Part shown: positions 11,040 to 21,036 of the stretch, one piece after another | How positions within the stretch are numbered: the stretch's first letter is position 1 | Layout of the letters: every line of letters starts with the position of its first letter | DNA from: Diplolepis rosae | Taxonomy: Eukaryota; Arthropoda; Insecta; Hymenoptera; Diplolepididae | Assembly (NCBI GenBank): GCA_030998225.1 | Contig: JAPYXD010000755.1 | Coordinates: forward strand, 4,823,501 to 4,887,500 | Direction: 5' to 3' | DNA length: 64,000 bases | Translations under genes and position numbers: made by a program | Notes under the pieces: generated by a model | What the model saw: only the letters and a program-made list of their open reading frames with translations | What the model was told of the DNA's origin: nothing | Databases searched by the model: none

Positions 11040-12394
11040 TACATATGCATCAATCCAATTATTCCTAAAATCCTGATGTACATCTAGTTAAAAAAGCTAA
11101 TTTCATTTGAATAAAAATACTCTATTAGCCAATGAGTGGGCCAATGTTAATAAAGCTTTACCAGTTTCGGTTAATATAACGAAGGGTATCAGAATTTGGA
11201 TTAACAAATTAAAATTTAAAAAAAAAGGGGCCAAACTAATATCAAGTCCGAATTATTTCAAAAGATCAGAAGGCGATTACGTTAACAAAAATTCTCATTT
11301 GGCAATAGACTCAAAAGAGTTTGAATTTACCAAGCATTTGAAAATCAATTATTTCCAAATTCCTTGTCAGCATTTCCCAAATAAAATCCTACAATCATCA
11401 TAACTTTCCACCAGGGTACCATCGATACGAGTCTTCGAGGCAAATCTAAATTCAATCATAGTCGCAGTTACTCGAGCAACCTGGAACCGACCAGAACTAC
11501 TCGAGAGTAGGAATCTTAAAAATTCTGCCTTGCCCGCTTGTGAGTCGGAACCAAAAGGGCGAGCGTAAAGCAAGAAAAATATTTTATCAGACGGAAGTCA
11601 TCCGAAGGGCTGACAACGCGGGAAGTTAAGTACTTCCGCCACTAGATTTGTGTCTCCTTAAATTTCAAGGTGCGTCGGTGGCCAATTAGCAGCAAGTGCT
11701 AATAGTGCGTGTTCAGCTTGGTGCGGAGCGAAAAGAAAAAGGAAATCTTCAGAAATAAATCATGTTGTCGAATCTCAAAACGACAAGAAGACTTTCTCTA
11801 CGAGTACTTTTAACATTATTACGAGGCATAAGTAAGGAAGGTGGAGCAATTTTAACGCATTGCTCCTCTTCTGGTTGATAGCCACTCATTTTGTTACCTC
11901 TTCTAAGGTTAAGAGCTAAGGATCGCGAAAGACAGGTGCCCGTGTGTGCTTCTTAAGGATCGCGAAAGACAGGGGTGCGACGAAAGCCGCAACGAAAATA
12001 AGGAATGAAAGCCCAGTCCACGAAGATAATAGAGAAATACTCTCCCTCTCTCCTTTCTGACTGGTAGGAATAAGCCCGGAAAAACTGGTAAGTCGGTATC
12101 GTTCCGATTTCTGTATTGTAAAGTTTTAATATTTTCAAATTGGTGCAAATAGAGCGAAAACTTATTTTACATACAAGCCTATATTTTCTGAAGTATATAT
12201 ATATATATATACAAAAAAAAGAGAAACCACGGATCCACATAATTAAAAACGAATTTAGTTAATATTTATATTAACTAAATTCGGTAGTTGGGACGACCTC
12301 CACGTACTCCTACTTATTAATAAAATTAATTAAAGGTAATGATATTTACTTTTTGATTTTTATTTTATTTAATTGATAATAGCCGTACGTAACA
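11040..12394 (+). repeat. LTR-like repeat, diverged relative of the one around 24.8-30.7 kb
   Basis: Several blocks run in the same order as in the sequence downstream of the errantivirus-like env. ATTCTCAYTTGGCAATAGAC lies near 11291 and near 25280. GTGCGTCGGTGG lies near 11670 and near 25766. GTCGAATCTCAAAACGAC lies near 11767 and near 25853. The end CCGTACGTAACAAT lies near 12383 and near 30687. Spacing varies and similarity is moderate, so this is a related, older copy, possibly a solo LTR. It contains a short direct duplication (GGATCGCGAAAGACAGG near 11921 and 11958) and a 32-bp palindrome at 12251-12282. Boundaries are approximate. Confidence 0.5.
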
Positions 12395-13324
12395 ATTGTA
12401 GGTAAATGGCAATTTTTGAAATAATTAATATTGCGTTTGTCCAAGCATTACGCGTCTCTTGAATTTGTTATTGGAAGACATATGTAACTAGTTAATTTGG
12501 GGTAGTTCACCCTTGGTGATGGTGATAAGTTGTTCAATCACTATTCTGGCATCACGAAATAATATTCATCCAACTTTTTTATTAATCAAATGAATATTTT
12601 AATTTTTTGCACACGTATTTTTCACTAAGGGTAGTTTATAACATAAATAAGGGTGCTTGGTGGCAAATAAGTTATCAATTCATCAATTTTTGACTTAAAA
12701 TTAATCTATAGCAAGGTTGTAAAGCAAAATAGAATGAAATGTTATATATTTCCACCAATAAAATAAATGATTATCGAGAATGTTTCTTCTTTGAAATTCG
12801 TATGTTTAGTTTCTGCACGAATATTCTGTGCATTTAAAGTGAAGCATGGATTTTCAAACGATCGAAGTAAATGTACCCAAATTTCCAGTGGATAAACACT
12901 GTAACCTCCATTTCAAAATGGAGTATTTTTAGCATTAGTATATTCATTAAATTGTATAGTGTATCTATATGCTGCAACGTATTTTTTTAGTACTTTACGA
13001 AATAAAAAACCGACGCGCTCTCAACCACTAGTCTAAATCACTCAAAACACTGCTTTCGAGTAGAGAGCTGTAGGCATAATTCTACAAAACATTAATTTTT
13101 TTGGTATCTGATTATGAACGTAATTTGACACGTTTATTATGTATATAATCTTGAAACTAATTAAAAAGATCACCTTCAAGGTCACAGTTCAAATCATTTC
13201 AAAAATATTTAAAAATTAGAGAAATAAAAAACCTAAAAATTTATTCAGAAGGTTGTATACGTGTATACAAAGCTGTAAAAAAGAATTATTTAAGCAGATT
13301 GATATGGAAGATTTAATTGCGTAC
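12395..13324. other. Probable intron sequence, nothing recognised
   Basis: AT-rich with no frames of note. It lies downstream of the last visible THADA exon. I searched it by eye for the next conserved THADA block (motifs of the type L-L-F-S-A-L-I-T-R-I-F-G) and did not find it, so the next exon is probably outside the window. Confidence 0.4.
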
Positions 13325-13711
13325 CGCCCAAGATTTTCCATCGTAGCTTCTTATAGCAACTTTGAAGCCATCAGCAATGTAGTCCTGAACTGAGGCTTCA
13401 AGTTTCGAATGTTTGAAGAGTGCTCTTAATATATTCAAAGCATGTGTTTTAATTTCCGTGATATTCACATCATTTTTTTTGTCGTCATCATCTTTCTTAC
13501 TATTTATTATTATTTTGCATCCACGACTTGAAATGTCGCACACTTCTTCAAATTGACTGAATATAGTACTCTCATGGATTAAAATTTTGATAACAGTCAT
13601 TACATTTTCAGAGTGTTTTAATTGTGCCAATCCAAGTAAGATCTTCATTACTGAATATAAAACTAAATCTCCTGGGCTCTTTTTGTCATAAGGTTCAGAA
13701 CATACTATTGC
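13325..13711 (-). CDS. THADA: THADA exon, DUF2428 region (sixth exon seen)
   Basis: 129 codons in phase 0. The acceptor is a clear TTTTTTTCAG, and the product opens A-I-V-C-S-E-P, which continues directly from F-M-V-Q at the end of the exon at 36468. Conserved THADA features include L-V-L-Y-S-V-M-K-I-L-L, then T-H-A-L-N-I-L-R-A-L-F, then Y-I-A-D-G and W-A-V-R-N. THADA is a large HEAT-like solenoid; in yeast (Trm732) and humans it partners the enzyme that 2'-O-methylates position 32 of tRNAs, and in Drosophila it affects fat storage and calcium uptake. The exon end is uncertain. A GTACGC donor fits after W-A (13325), but the conserved V-R-N codons follow that point and then meet a stop at once. 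An Asp/Lys-rich insert lies mid-exon. Confidence 0.85.
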
Positions 13712-13756
13712 CTGAAAAAAATGAAGCATTAATAAATACAAATTTTATGAACAACT

Positions 13757-14456
13757 ATAGAGTTTTATAGAAGAATTGTTTAACGTCTGAGTATTAATAA
13801 GTTAGATGTAGTCAATAAACGGGTACATATATCATCCTATTAACAATGTTTTTAAAGTAATATGAGGTCAAAACCAGGTCAAATCAATATTCTGAAGATA
13901 ATAAAAACATAAATAAAAATTAATTAAAAATCTTTCTTATTAATAAAAATCTTTTAACTTCTTTTTATAAAAAATTTATTATTAGCTTATAATTATACTT
14001 GTAATAATGTGAGGTCATTTCTTGTTACGTTTCATTAGTAGATATCAATATTTCTTCGTGACTAGTCATTATGACATTTTTCTTTCGAAATTTTAAATTT
14101 AAAAGTTTTGTTTTTGTTGCAATGGTTTTTGGTGAAGGAAAAATATTGTTCAATAGGATGATATATGTTTTATTGGTAAATATTTTTATTCTGTTTTTTT
14201 ATAAAAGAAAGAGTCAAGTTTTTACTAATAAGAAAGATTTTTAATTTTGATTTATGTTTTTATTATCTTCAGAATTTTTGATTGGACGTGGTTTTGATCT
14301 CACATTACTTTGAAAAAAGTTGGCTATTTTTATTGTATGCCCTGATGATGTCTCTGGAGATGAGACGAAACGTTGGCAAGAATTAAATGAGCTTTGAAAC
14401 TGATGTCTGATGTGTACCCGTTTATTGACTACATCTAACTTATAGAGTTTTGATAT
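13757..14456. mobile_element. Fold-back repeat with Penelope-like terminal stem-loop
   Basis: Inverted arms include GTTAGATGTAGTCAATAAAC near 13802 and its complement near 14421, together with further inverted blocks near 13832/14150 and 13885/14230. TATAGAGTTTT stands at both outer edges (13757 and 14443), which could be a target duplication. Near 14343 a CTGATGA core, a 5-bp stem (GTCTC/GAGAC) and GAAACG follow one another, as at the 3' end of the Penelope-like element at 45.7 kb. No coding frame survives. It lies 45 bp from the THADA splice acceptor. Confidence 0.5.
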
Positions 14457-14639
14457 TCAGGAATAAAAAGGTGTGATTTGAATGATATACAAAATGTTCT
14501 ACGCAGGATGTAAATAAACTGTCGGCTTAAGGTGATTTTTATAAGTAAACCAAATTCTTTCCAGTCTACAGGAAGGGCTAGGAGAATATGTATTGTATAA
14601 AAAAAATAGCTTTTATGTGCCACCGGCGCACAAACTCGT

Positions 14640-14870
14640 TTTTTCGCTACAGTTAACAGTAGCGCAATGTAGTATATTGCGCTGCAGAGGAATGAAATGT
14701 AAACATTGAACTGCGTATGCGCCTATAGCTATGCAACGGAGCACAATCTTCTTCTTATTCTTCTTCTTCTTTGTACAGCGTTGGCACCATACTGACAAAG
14801 CCTTGTACATTTGAACTGCGCATGCGTCTATTAAAATCCATTACTACTACACAAGATCGATAAAATCAAA
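14640..14870 (+). promoter_or_regulatory. Candidate promoter with duplicated NRF1-like boxes
   Basis: Two direct copies of TGAACTGCGYATGCGYCTAT lie near 14708 and 14813, about 106 bp apart. Each contains a TGCGCATGCG-like core, the palindrome bound by NRF1/Ewg-type factors in animals. A CTT-rich microsatellite sits between them. An ATG in good context follows at 14871. The duplication could equally come from a transposon end, and I see no TATA box. Confidence 0.3.
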
Positions 14871-15056
14871 ATGGCCGGGACTAGTCGTGACATATCAAGT
14901 GTAATGACTATCGCCGCAAACAACTACAATACTAGATTAGGTTCAAGTGTTCGCATAAAAATCATTAAATATACTAGAAGAGGTCTATACATAATCAATC
15001 AATCAAACTTTGACAGTTTGATCAATAAAATTCCGTGTATTATCCAATTATCTTAG
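14871..15056 (+). CDS. Short hypothetical ORF in good start context
   Basis: 61 codons starting at AAAATGG and ending in a stop. The first half (M-A-G-T-S-R-D-I-S-S-V-M) has a normal residue mix, while the second half is Ile/Asn-rich like translated AT-rich DNA. Part of it may be a first exon. I do not recognise it. It is on the strand opposite THADA and inside its large intron. A chance frame is the simplest alternative. Confidence 0.2.
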   Translation: MAGTSRDISSVMTIAANNYNTRLGSSVRIKIIKYTRRGLYIINQSNFDSLINKIPCIIQLS

Positions 15057-16369
15057 AAAAAAACATTTCAAATTTTCGGTACTTTTTTTAATAAAATCCG
15101 CCATATTGGTTTTCCAGTGAACGATAATGTAATTTTGACTTCATAAATCGAAAGAGGAGACCCAAAAACATTATGTAACAAGGTTTGGTCATGATATATT
15201 CGCTTTTTCGCTTTGGCAACAAGGGCCAAAAATGAGTTAAAAAGTCTGTGATTTTGGGCGTTAATGGGTTAAGCACCAAGTAATTTAATTTAATTCGATA
15301 GAAAAAATTTCCCAAAATAAGTGATGCAGTAGAAGATCGACAAGAATGCAATATATATACAGACTGAGGAAACGGTATAGGAACCTTGAGTGCGATTTCA
15401 TTCACCAGACGTTACATTTGTGCGAAATTTAATTTTTCTGGAAAAATAATAGAATTTTTAGATTGATTGAGGACTGGTCAAAAAGATATGAGATCGTTGT
15501 ACGTAAACCAATTTAATGTAAGGAATTTTTGCGAAGAAACGGAATTTTAGAAAAATGAAAGTCTTATAAATGAAATTCTACCAAACCCTGAAATATATCT
15601 GAAGGAAGATATTTTTTCAAAAACCTTCGTCAAAGCCATTTCAAAGTTAAATTGTTTTTCTAAAATGGAATCACCTAGGTTTGATACCAGTAATCGGTGG
15701 AGCAAGAAAAGTCACGTCAGAGGTAGGGGTTCATATAAGAAATTTGATTGACATCAAGGATCATTCAAAGAATTAAAGGTCTTATGAAATAAGGTGAAAT
15801 CTAGGCACAAGTCAGTCAATTGATTCAAGATCAGAAAATTGGTTGAGACATATCTTAATTTTGACTTTATTAAATATTTTCTGCCCAGACCTTGCCTTGA
15901 CTGTCTCGATGATTTCCTGATCCTGAATTATTCGACTGAATGATCTCCAAATCTTACCTTGTAAATTGCACAAGACGGGGATGCCAAAAGCTTTCCAAAC
16001 AATTTGGAACCACAACACGGGGGTTAAAGTAACCGCGAAAAGCATGGAGGCCTTTCACAGGACAAAAAAGAACATGTTTTTCCAATCAGGGACGGTATTA
16101 ATGAGAAACTGGATCAGTTGGAACATTTCCGTACAGATACAAAGTGGGCGGAGAGCTAGGCCAATTTATTCGAGTACCAGTTGGGATTAGCGGCTGCTAG
16201 GGGAACAAAAGAGGCAGTTAAGAAAAGCTGGCTTAACGTCGGGGAAACGGGGTGTCAGACAGCCCCACAGCCCGGGGAGAGGTCTACCCCGACTTGCAGA
16301 AAGAACCTAGCGAGCCAACCGTGAGCCCAGAGAAGACTGCAGCAAGTAAGCCGAAGAATAGAGTTTGAG
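15057..16369. other. No gene recognised
   Basis: Mixed AT-rich sequence. The last few hundred bases are richer in G and C and may be the 5' part of the LINE relic that follows, but I cannot read a clear frame there. Confidence 0.4.
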
Positions 16370-17223
16370 AGTCTTCACTAAGGAAGAGGAATGGGTGGAG
16401 GTTACGGCTAAGAAGAATCTCCTAAAGCGCAAGTCTAAACCAGAAGCAGAAAAATAGTAGTGGCCAAGATCTGTTCGCGCAAAAAGGGTGCTTATAAAGT
16501 TCGCGAAGGGAGTGAGCCACGCGGACATTCTGAAGGACTTAAAGAAGCTGGTCAAACCTGCTGAGCTGGGCATAACCGTCTAGGGTATCAGGGTGACACG
16601 CTCTAAGGACCTTCGGGTTGAGCTTAAATGTTCCAAGAAGGACAGAGTGCGACTAGACTCTGCCCTGGAAGAGGTTATTGGTGCAAGCGGATCTGTCCGT
16701 CTTCTTATTTCCAGGATTGAAGTAGATATTACGGACATCGGTCCTAGCATTGTAGCTGAAGTTGTCGAAGAGGCGGTAAGAGGCGGTCAGAGGCTTCTTT
16801 GACCATGGATCGTTGCCAGACTTGAAGGTGTCTCTAACTAAGAGGCCCTTTAAAGGTAACAGAAAGACGTATGTCTTACAGACGATGGCACGGGCCCTGA
16901 AGCTGACAAAGGCGACCCACAATAAGATCGAGTGGGTCTCCTATAGGGTCCACTAGAAGACGGTGTCAATCCGGTGTTACCGTTGTCTTGGCTTCGGTCA
17001 TATTGCAGCGGACGGACAGGGGCTTTATAGGAGGTGTTGCTGGAGGTGCTTAAAAGAGGGACATACTTCACAGTGCTACCACAGTGATATCTCTGCGCTG
17101 CAAGAGACGATAGATCCCGGGATGATCATATTTCGGGGAAAATGCGGTGAACGGCTTTTCAAGAGGCAGACCCGAAAAGACAAACTGAAAAGGGCCACGA
17201 TTAAAGACAAGCAGTCTTCATAG
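16370..17223 (+). pseudogene. R1-like LINE ORF1 (Gag-like) relic
   Basis: Three separated frames read as one decayed ORF1 of a non-LTR retrotransposon of the R1/Jockey type. The first covers E-E-E-W-V-E-V-T-A-K-K and K-F-A-K-G-V-S-H-A-D-I-L-K-D-L-K, broken by stops near 16456 and 16582. The second (16593-16802) covers R-S-K-D-L-R-V-E-L-K-C-S-K. The last (16963-17223) carries two zinc knuckles, C-Y-R-C-L-G-F-G-H-I and C-W-R-C-L-K-E-G-H-T-S-Q-C. The first knuckle has lost a Cys (A-A-D-G where A-x-C is usual). No endonuclease or reverse transcriptase ORF2 follows, so the copy is truncated downstream. A 43-bp piece of the same block occurs near 33.33 kb. Confidence 0.75.
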
Positions 17224-17886
17224 AAGGGCCTTAAATTCATAGAACGTGACCTTAAATTAAAACTAACGCGGTTCTAGGGTCACGGGCTGGCGGGTGAAAA
17301 TGAAGGAGTTTTGAGTTTAATCGGAATTGGCTCAACCAAGTACCATACAACGTGTGTAAGTGCATTCTCTATCTCCCCTGAAAACAGGTGACCTTGATGA
17401 GCTCTTGAGTAGATATTTGGGTTAGTAATGTTACCGGATATCGTCTCTTCAAATTAGATTCTGGATAAAGATTAGCAGTTCAACGATAATTACATTACCT
17501 TGACATTCAATAAGAATTAATAAGAGGCTGTGTCAAAAAATCGAAAGTTTGAATTTACGTAAGACACTATGCGAAAAAGTTGTGGAAGCATAATTGACTA
17601 AAACTAAAATGGGAAACTATTTATGAGCCGTCAGTCTTACGTGAAGTTTCTAGTAATCGAATTCGCTCAATTATCGACGATGCTTCCCATATATCAATCT
17701 ACCATGATTATCCGTGTCATACTCAGGCCATGGAGCGTACAATTTTTGCAATTTTTGTCAAATTCGGTTTATAGGTCTAAAACTCTTAATTACTCCCATC
17801 TTTTTCATCCTTCAGAACTGCTTTCGCCGTATGAAGAACTCTGAACTATTTCTCAGAGAGATTTCTGTTCGTTATTTGTGGAATTC
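17224..17886. other. No gene recognised
   Basis: No clear frame; the ORF2 expected after a LINE ORF1 is absent. Confidence 0.45.
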
Positions 17887-18357
17887 TCAAAAGGGCGAGA
17901 ACTTATTTTGAAAATTGATTTGATTTCTTCTGAGGGCTAGAATTATTGAGATTCTTGTATTATTACTCCTGATATACTCACAGTCAATGTTACGTGATCC
18001 TTGAGTTTCCTCTGACAGTTGACCAATTGATAGCAAAGCATTTTCCAGGATCAGTGGGCCGCGAATGAGGATTTTATGAACGTAAGCTGGCATGAGGTAC
18101 CAAGTGTACAGTTTGTCAAACAGTTTTGTTGTATTGAGTGCTTCTAGCCCAAAAGCATCACTGTCGATTTTGAAACCGGAAGCCATAGCTTTCAAAATTC
18201 TTTCTAATGATCTGAATTTAATTTTATTATTAATTAATGTATGTAGCCTTAATGTAGTCTCTCTCGACATTGGAAACTTAAGTAGTTTCTTTTGTGAAAC
18301 TAAATCTGATTGGTCGACAGAACCCAGTAGACGATGGACGACTATTCTTCTATACAA
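17887..18357 (-). pseudogene. Transib/RAG1-like transposase, C-terminal fragment (tentative)
   Basis: An open frame of 156 codons. The block Y-V-H-K-I-L-I-R-G, then S-I-G-Q-L-S-E-E-T-Q and S-R-N-I-D, then N-N-T-R resembles the C-terminal region of Transib transposases and RAG1. There a conserved His-x-x-Leu segment precedes a Ser-Glu-rich stretch and the third catalytic Glu. The match is from memory of the family pattern. Normally a basic helix (N-K-D-F-R-R-Y-R) follows; here it has drifted to N-I-D-C-E-Y-I-R. The N-terminal RING/RNase-H-fold part is absent, so it cannot act alone. A scrap that may be the N-terminal part of the same protein lies at 30.7-31.3 kb. Confidence 0.5.
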
Positions 18358-18731
18358 TTACTTTTTGCGATGGCAGGGGGTGCCAATTTCGATAGTTTCA
18401 ATTCTATTCCCGCGATAGTCCGCCGAAGGAATTGAAATCACACAAAACACTCTAGCAACCCCAATTCCACCCTGAGTTAGCTAGGCTAGTAAGGAGTTTG
18501 TGCTTGAGTCTAGCTTTACTAATCTGACTGCTTTAATTGTATCGAGATTCAAACCTTGACTGGTTTTCGTCTCGGGACAATTATTTGAACTCAGGTTATT
18601 TCATTTTTCTTTCATGCGTTTAGGGCAATCAAAAATTTATTTAAAACCCAGTCTGATATACAACTTTCGGCTACATTTCTATTAGTAAGGAAAAAAGAGA
18701 GAAATTTCCTTCAATTTTTCCTACTAACCTC
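18358..18731. other. No gene recognised; possible leader of the next ORF
   Basis: I looked here for the 5' LTR and primer site of the errantivirus-like element and found neither. TGGTTTTCGTCTCGGGAC near 18560 has the shape of a primer site but matches no tRNA I know. Confidence 0.35.
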
Positions 18732-19253
18732 ATGTCGAATCTACCGGTGGCCATTGACATCTCTCGCCAAAAAAGCCCTAGAGGAGGAAGAGACTTGCGC
18801 CAAAGAAAGCAATTCGCAGAATTTCAAGAGCAGGTAACGCAGTCAAATATAACTAAAAATCCGGACCAAATTCACGAAATAAAACATTTCGACGAATTTT
18901 CAAGTCTGTTCGAATCCCTTCTGGAACAAGCAGAAAGTACAATTCAGAAGAAAACGACTAAAAAGGTAGACTCGTTACAGGTTCCGGCCACGTCTCTCAA
19001 ATTCAAACAAGTGTACGAACACAAACCTCTAGTTAAAAAACCAGGCCAAAAGCTCTGCGAACCTCGATTTTCAAAACATTCAAATCTAGAATTAGGAGTA
19101 CCTGTCATAGACCTAGCTTCAGAGTCCGAGTCGTCCATAATAAACTTATCCTCAGATTCGGAAACAAAAGTACTAAGTGACGCGGAAACAATAGTTCCTA
19201 AGAGCCTAGAGTCTATCGACAGGACCATACTGATTAGTGACTCTGAATTCTAA
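18732..19253 (+). CDS. Orphan 173-residue protein with three SUMO-interaction-like motifs
   Basis: An intact frame with an ATG, of better codon mix than its AT-rich surroundings. The N-terminal 30 residues are Arg/Lys/Gln-rich. The middle is predicted helical (H-F-D-E-F-S-S-L-F-E-S-L-L-E-Q-A), and a Lys-rich stretch follows. The C-terminal 50 residues hold three short hydrophobic cores next to Ser/Glu/Asp runs: V-P-V-I-D-L then A-S-E-S-E (123-133), I-I-N-L then S-S-D-S-E (136-144), and T-I-L-I then S-D-S-E-F at the very C-terminus. This spacing is like tandem SUMO-interaction motifs of the RNF4 type. It lies about 500 bp before the errantivirus-like gag on the same strand, so it may be an accessory ORF of that element. 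I do not recognise a homologue, and its function is unknown. Confidence 0.55.
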   Translation: MSNLPVAIDISRQKSPRGGRDLRQRKQFAEFQEQVTQSNITKNPDQIHEIKHFDEFSSLFESLLEQAESTIQKKTTKKVDSLQVPATSLKFKQVYEHKPLVKKPGQKLCEPRFSKHSNLELGVPVIDLASESESSIINLSSDSETKVLSDAETIVPKSLESIDRTILISDSEF

Positions 19254-19767
19254 GCCACATTTAAAGAAGTAAAAACCTAAAGCCTAACACTAATCTAAGT
19301 TTACAACTTTGTTTTCGAAACTCGATTACAAGATTTTGCTTCTCGTTTAAGGTGTAATAGGCGCGCCATATTAGAGTGTGGTATAACCCTGCACAGCTGA
19401 GCCAACAACGGCTCTACGAGTTTCACTTACAATTTATAAACTGCCGTGCAATCACCATAGCAATTCCTTCAGGCAAAGCCTTATTAGCACATACGAATAA
19501 CTCAGATGTGTCTCGGAATTCGCATATGCAACCGGTATAAGCTCAGATAAGCCACGCGTAACCTGTGCAAGTTGGCAAACCCTCCCTAATAAAGCGCCTA
19601 ACTCTATTTTACAAATTAAGGTATATAACATAAGCTATTGAGTCACATGTCTGTACATATATTTATATATTCAGCGTCACAATATTTCAGGGTGGTCTAC
19701 GATACACACTGACCTCATAACATTTTGTATCCTCTCCTATTGTAGATCTTGCTAGTACTACAAAAAC
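19254..19767 (+). other. Leader before the errantivirus-like gag
   Basis: No long frame. It connects the orphan ORF to gag and looks like untranslated leader of the retroelement. Splice sites for a subgenomic env message may lie here but cannot be assigned by eye. Confidence 0.35.
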
Positions 19768-21036
19768 ATGCCTAGAAACGTAGATCGGAACCCGCCCTAA
19801 CATGGGGACGACCACGGTCGAAACAACTTGGATACGGATCCCGAACAGGATACTCAAATACTCTTAAACCAAAGTGTCTCGGATTCATTAACCGGAGACC
19901 CTGCGAATATCCCGACCCCCGCGTCCTATCGCAATTTAAATACGAGCGCGGCAATGGCGTCGGTATTGGAATGTATGACTCTGCAGCAGAGTATATACCA
20001 TATCCCCCAATTCGACGGTAAAAACCCGCCCCTAAAAGAATTCTTACAGGATGTCGCAAACGGAGCAGTATTTGTAACCGACATTACGGAACCCGGTTTC
20101 ATCAAGGCCGTGTTAGCCAAGCTCAAAGGTTTAGCTCGCGAAAGCGTCCGCGACAAACATTTCTCTAGGGTAAAGGACCTAATAGCGCACCTAAAGAAAA
20201 TATTCGCGCCGACGAAAAAGTACCAATGGTACTTCGAATCTATCGTTAACCTCCGGATAAAACAATCGGAAACCGTGAGCGATTATAACGATCATGTTCA
20301 AGGCCTTTTGAGTGGCGCTAGACACGCGATTGAAGAAAAATATACAGGCACGTATGGACCCACTAAAGAAAGCGCCATTATAATGAAGCCAGTAATCGAC
20401 TGTGCTTTAGACGCCTTTATTAGGGGGCTACCAGATGATATATCAATTTTTATCGACACCTGCAATCCAAAAGATCTTAGCGAGGCGTTTGAACACGCCC
20501 TGCATGCCGAAGAACGACAGATGTATACGGAGAAAGCGAGAAACGCCGCGTCATCCTATCACATCGCGCGGACCAGAGAATTTTCGTCAGAACGGCAACG
20601 CTCGCCAAGCCCCTTCTCGAAGCAAATGGAGCATTCGGAGAAGCAGGTAAAGTCCGAGAGGCCAAGTTCAAAGGGAAGCCCAAATCTGACAATGACAGGC
20701 CCTAGCACTCCAAAAAACCAGGCCCCAATGTACACATCCATGTACAGTCAATACCATTTGCCCTACCCTCCTTATCAAACTAATTATCAGTCTCAATATC
20801 CTTATTCCTTTACTCAATACCCATTGAAATACCCATATCCACCCCACTACCCTTATCCCGCCATGATGCAATTTCCACCAGTCGAAAAGGGTCAAAAAGC
20901 ACCCGACAACTCGTCGTGGCAAGGGCAAAGCAAGACTACAGGAAGCATGACTCCTCCCCGGTCAGCCTCTCCAGGACCATCAGGAGCTTTAAACTCCCAA
21001 TCGACTCGTCGCTCGGACGCTGTGACGAGTCACTGA
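19768..21036 (+). pseudogene. Errantivirus-like gag, early nonsense codon
   Basis: The frame can be followed from an ATG at 19768 but meets TAA at codon 11 (19798). It then runs open for about 400 codons to 21036. The body has a capsid-like helical region (F-D-G-K-N-P-P-L-K-E-F-L near residue 65 of the open part, then F-I-R-G-L-P-D-D-I). Then comes a Pro/Tyr-rich tail with many P-Y-P repeats, where a nucleocapsid would otherwise lie. No zinc knuckle is seen, as is usual in errantivirus Gag. It overlaps pol by about 120 bp in the -1 frame, which suggests ribosomal frameshifting in the ancestor. I did not find a convincing slippery heptamer. Confidence 0.72.

Noticed and set aside
12268..12280. 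GTTGGGACGAC shared with 24808 as evidence for an LTR start at both sites
   Set aside because: An 11-base match is expected by chance in this length, and the neighbouring alignment places the 12.3-kb site near the repeat end, not its start.
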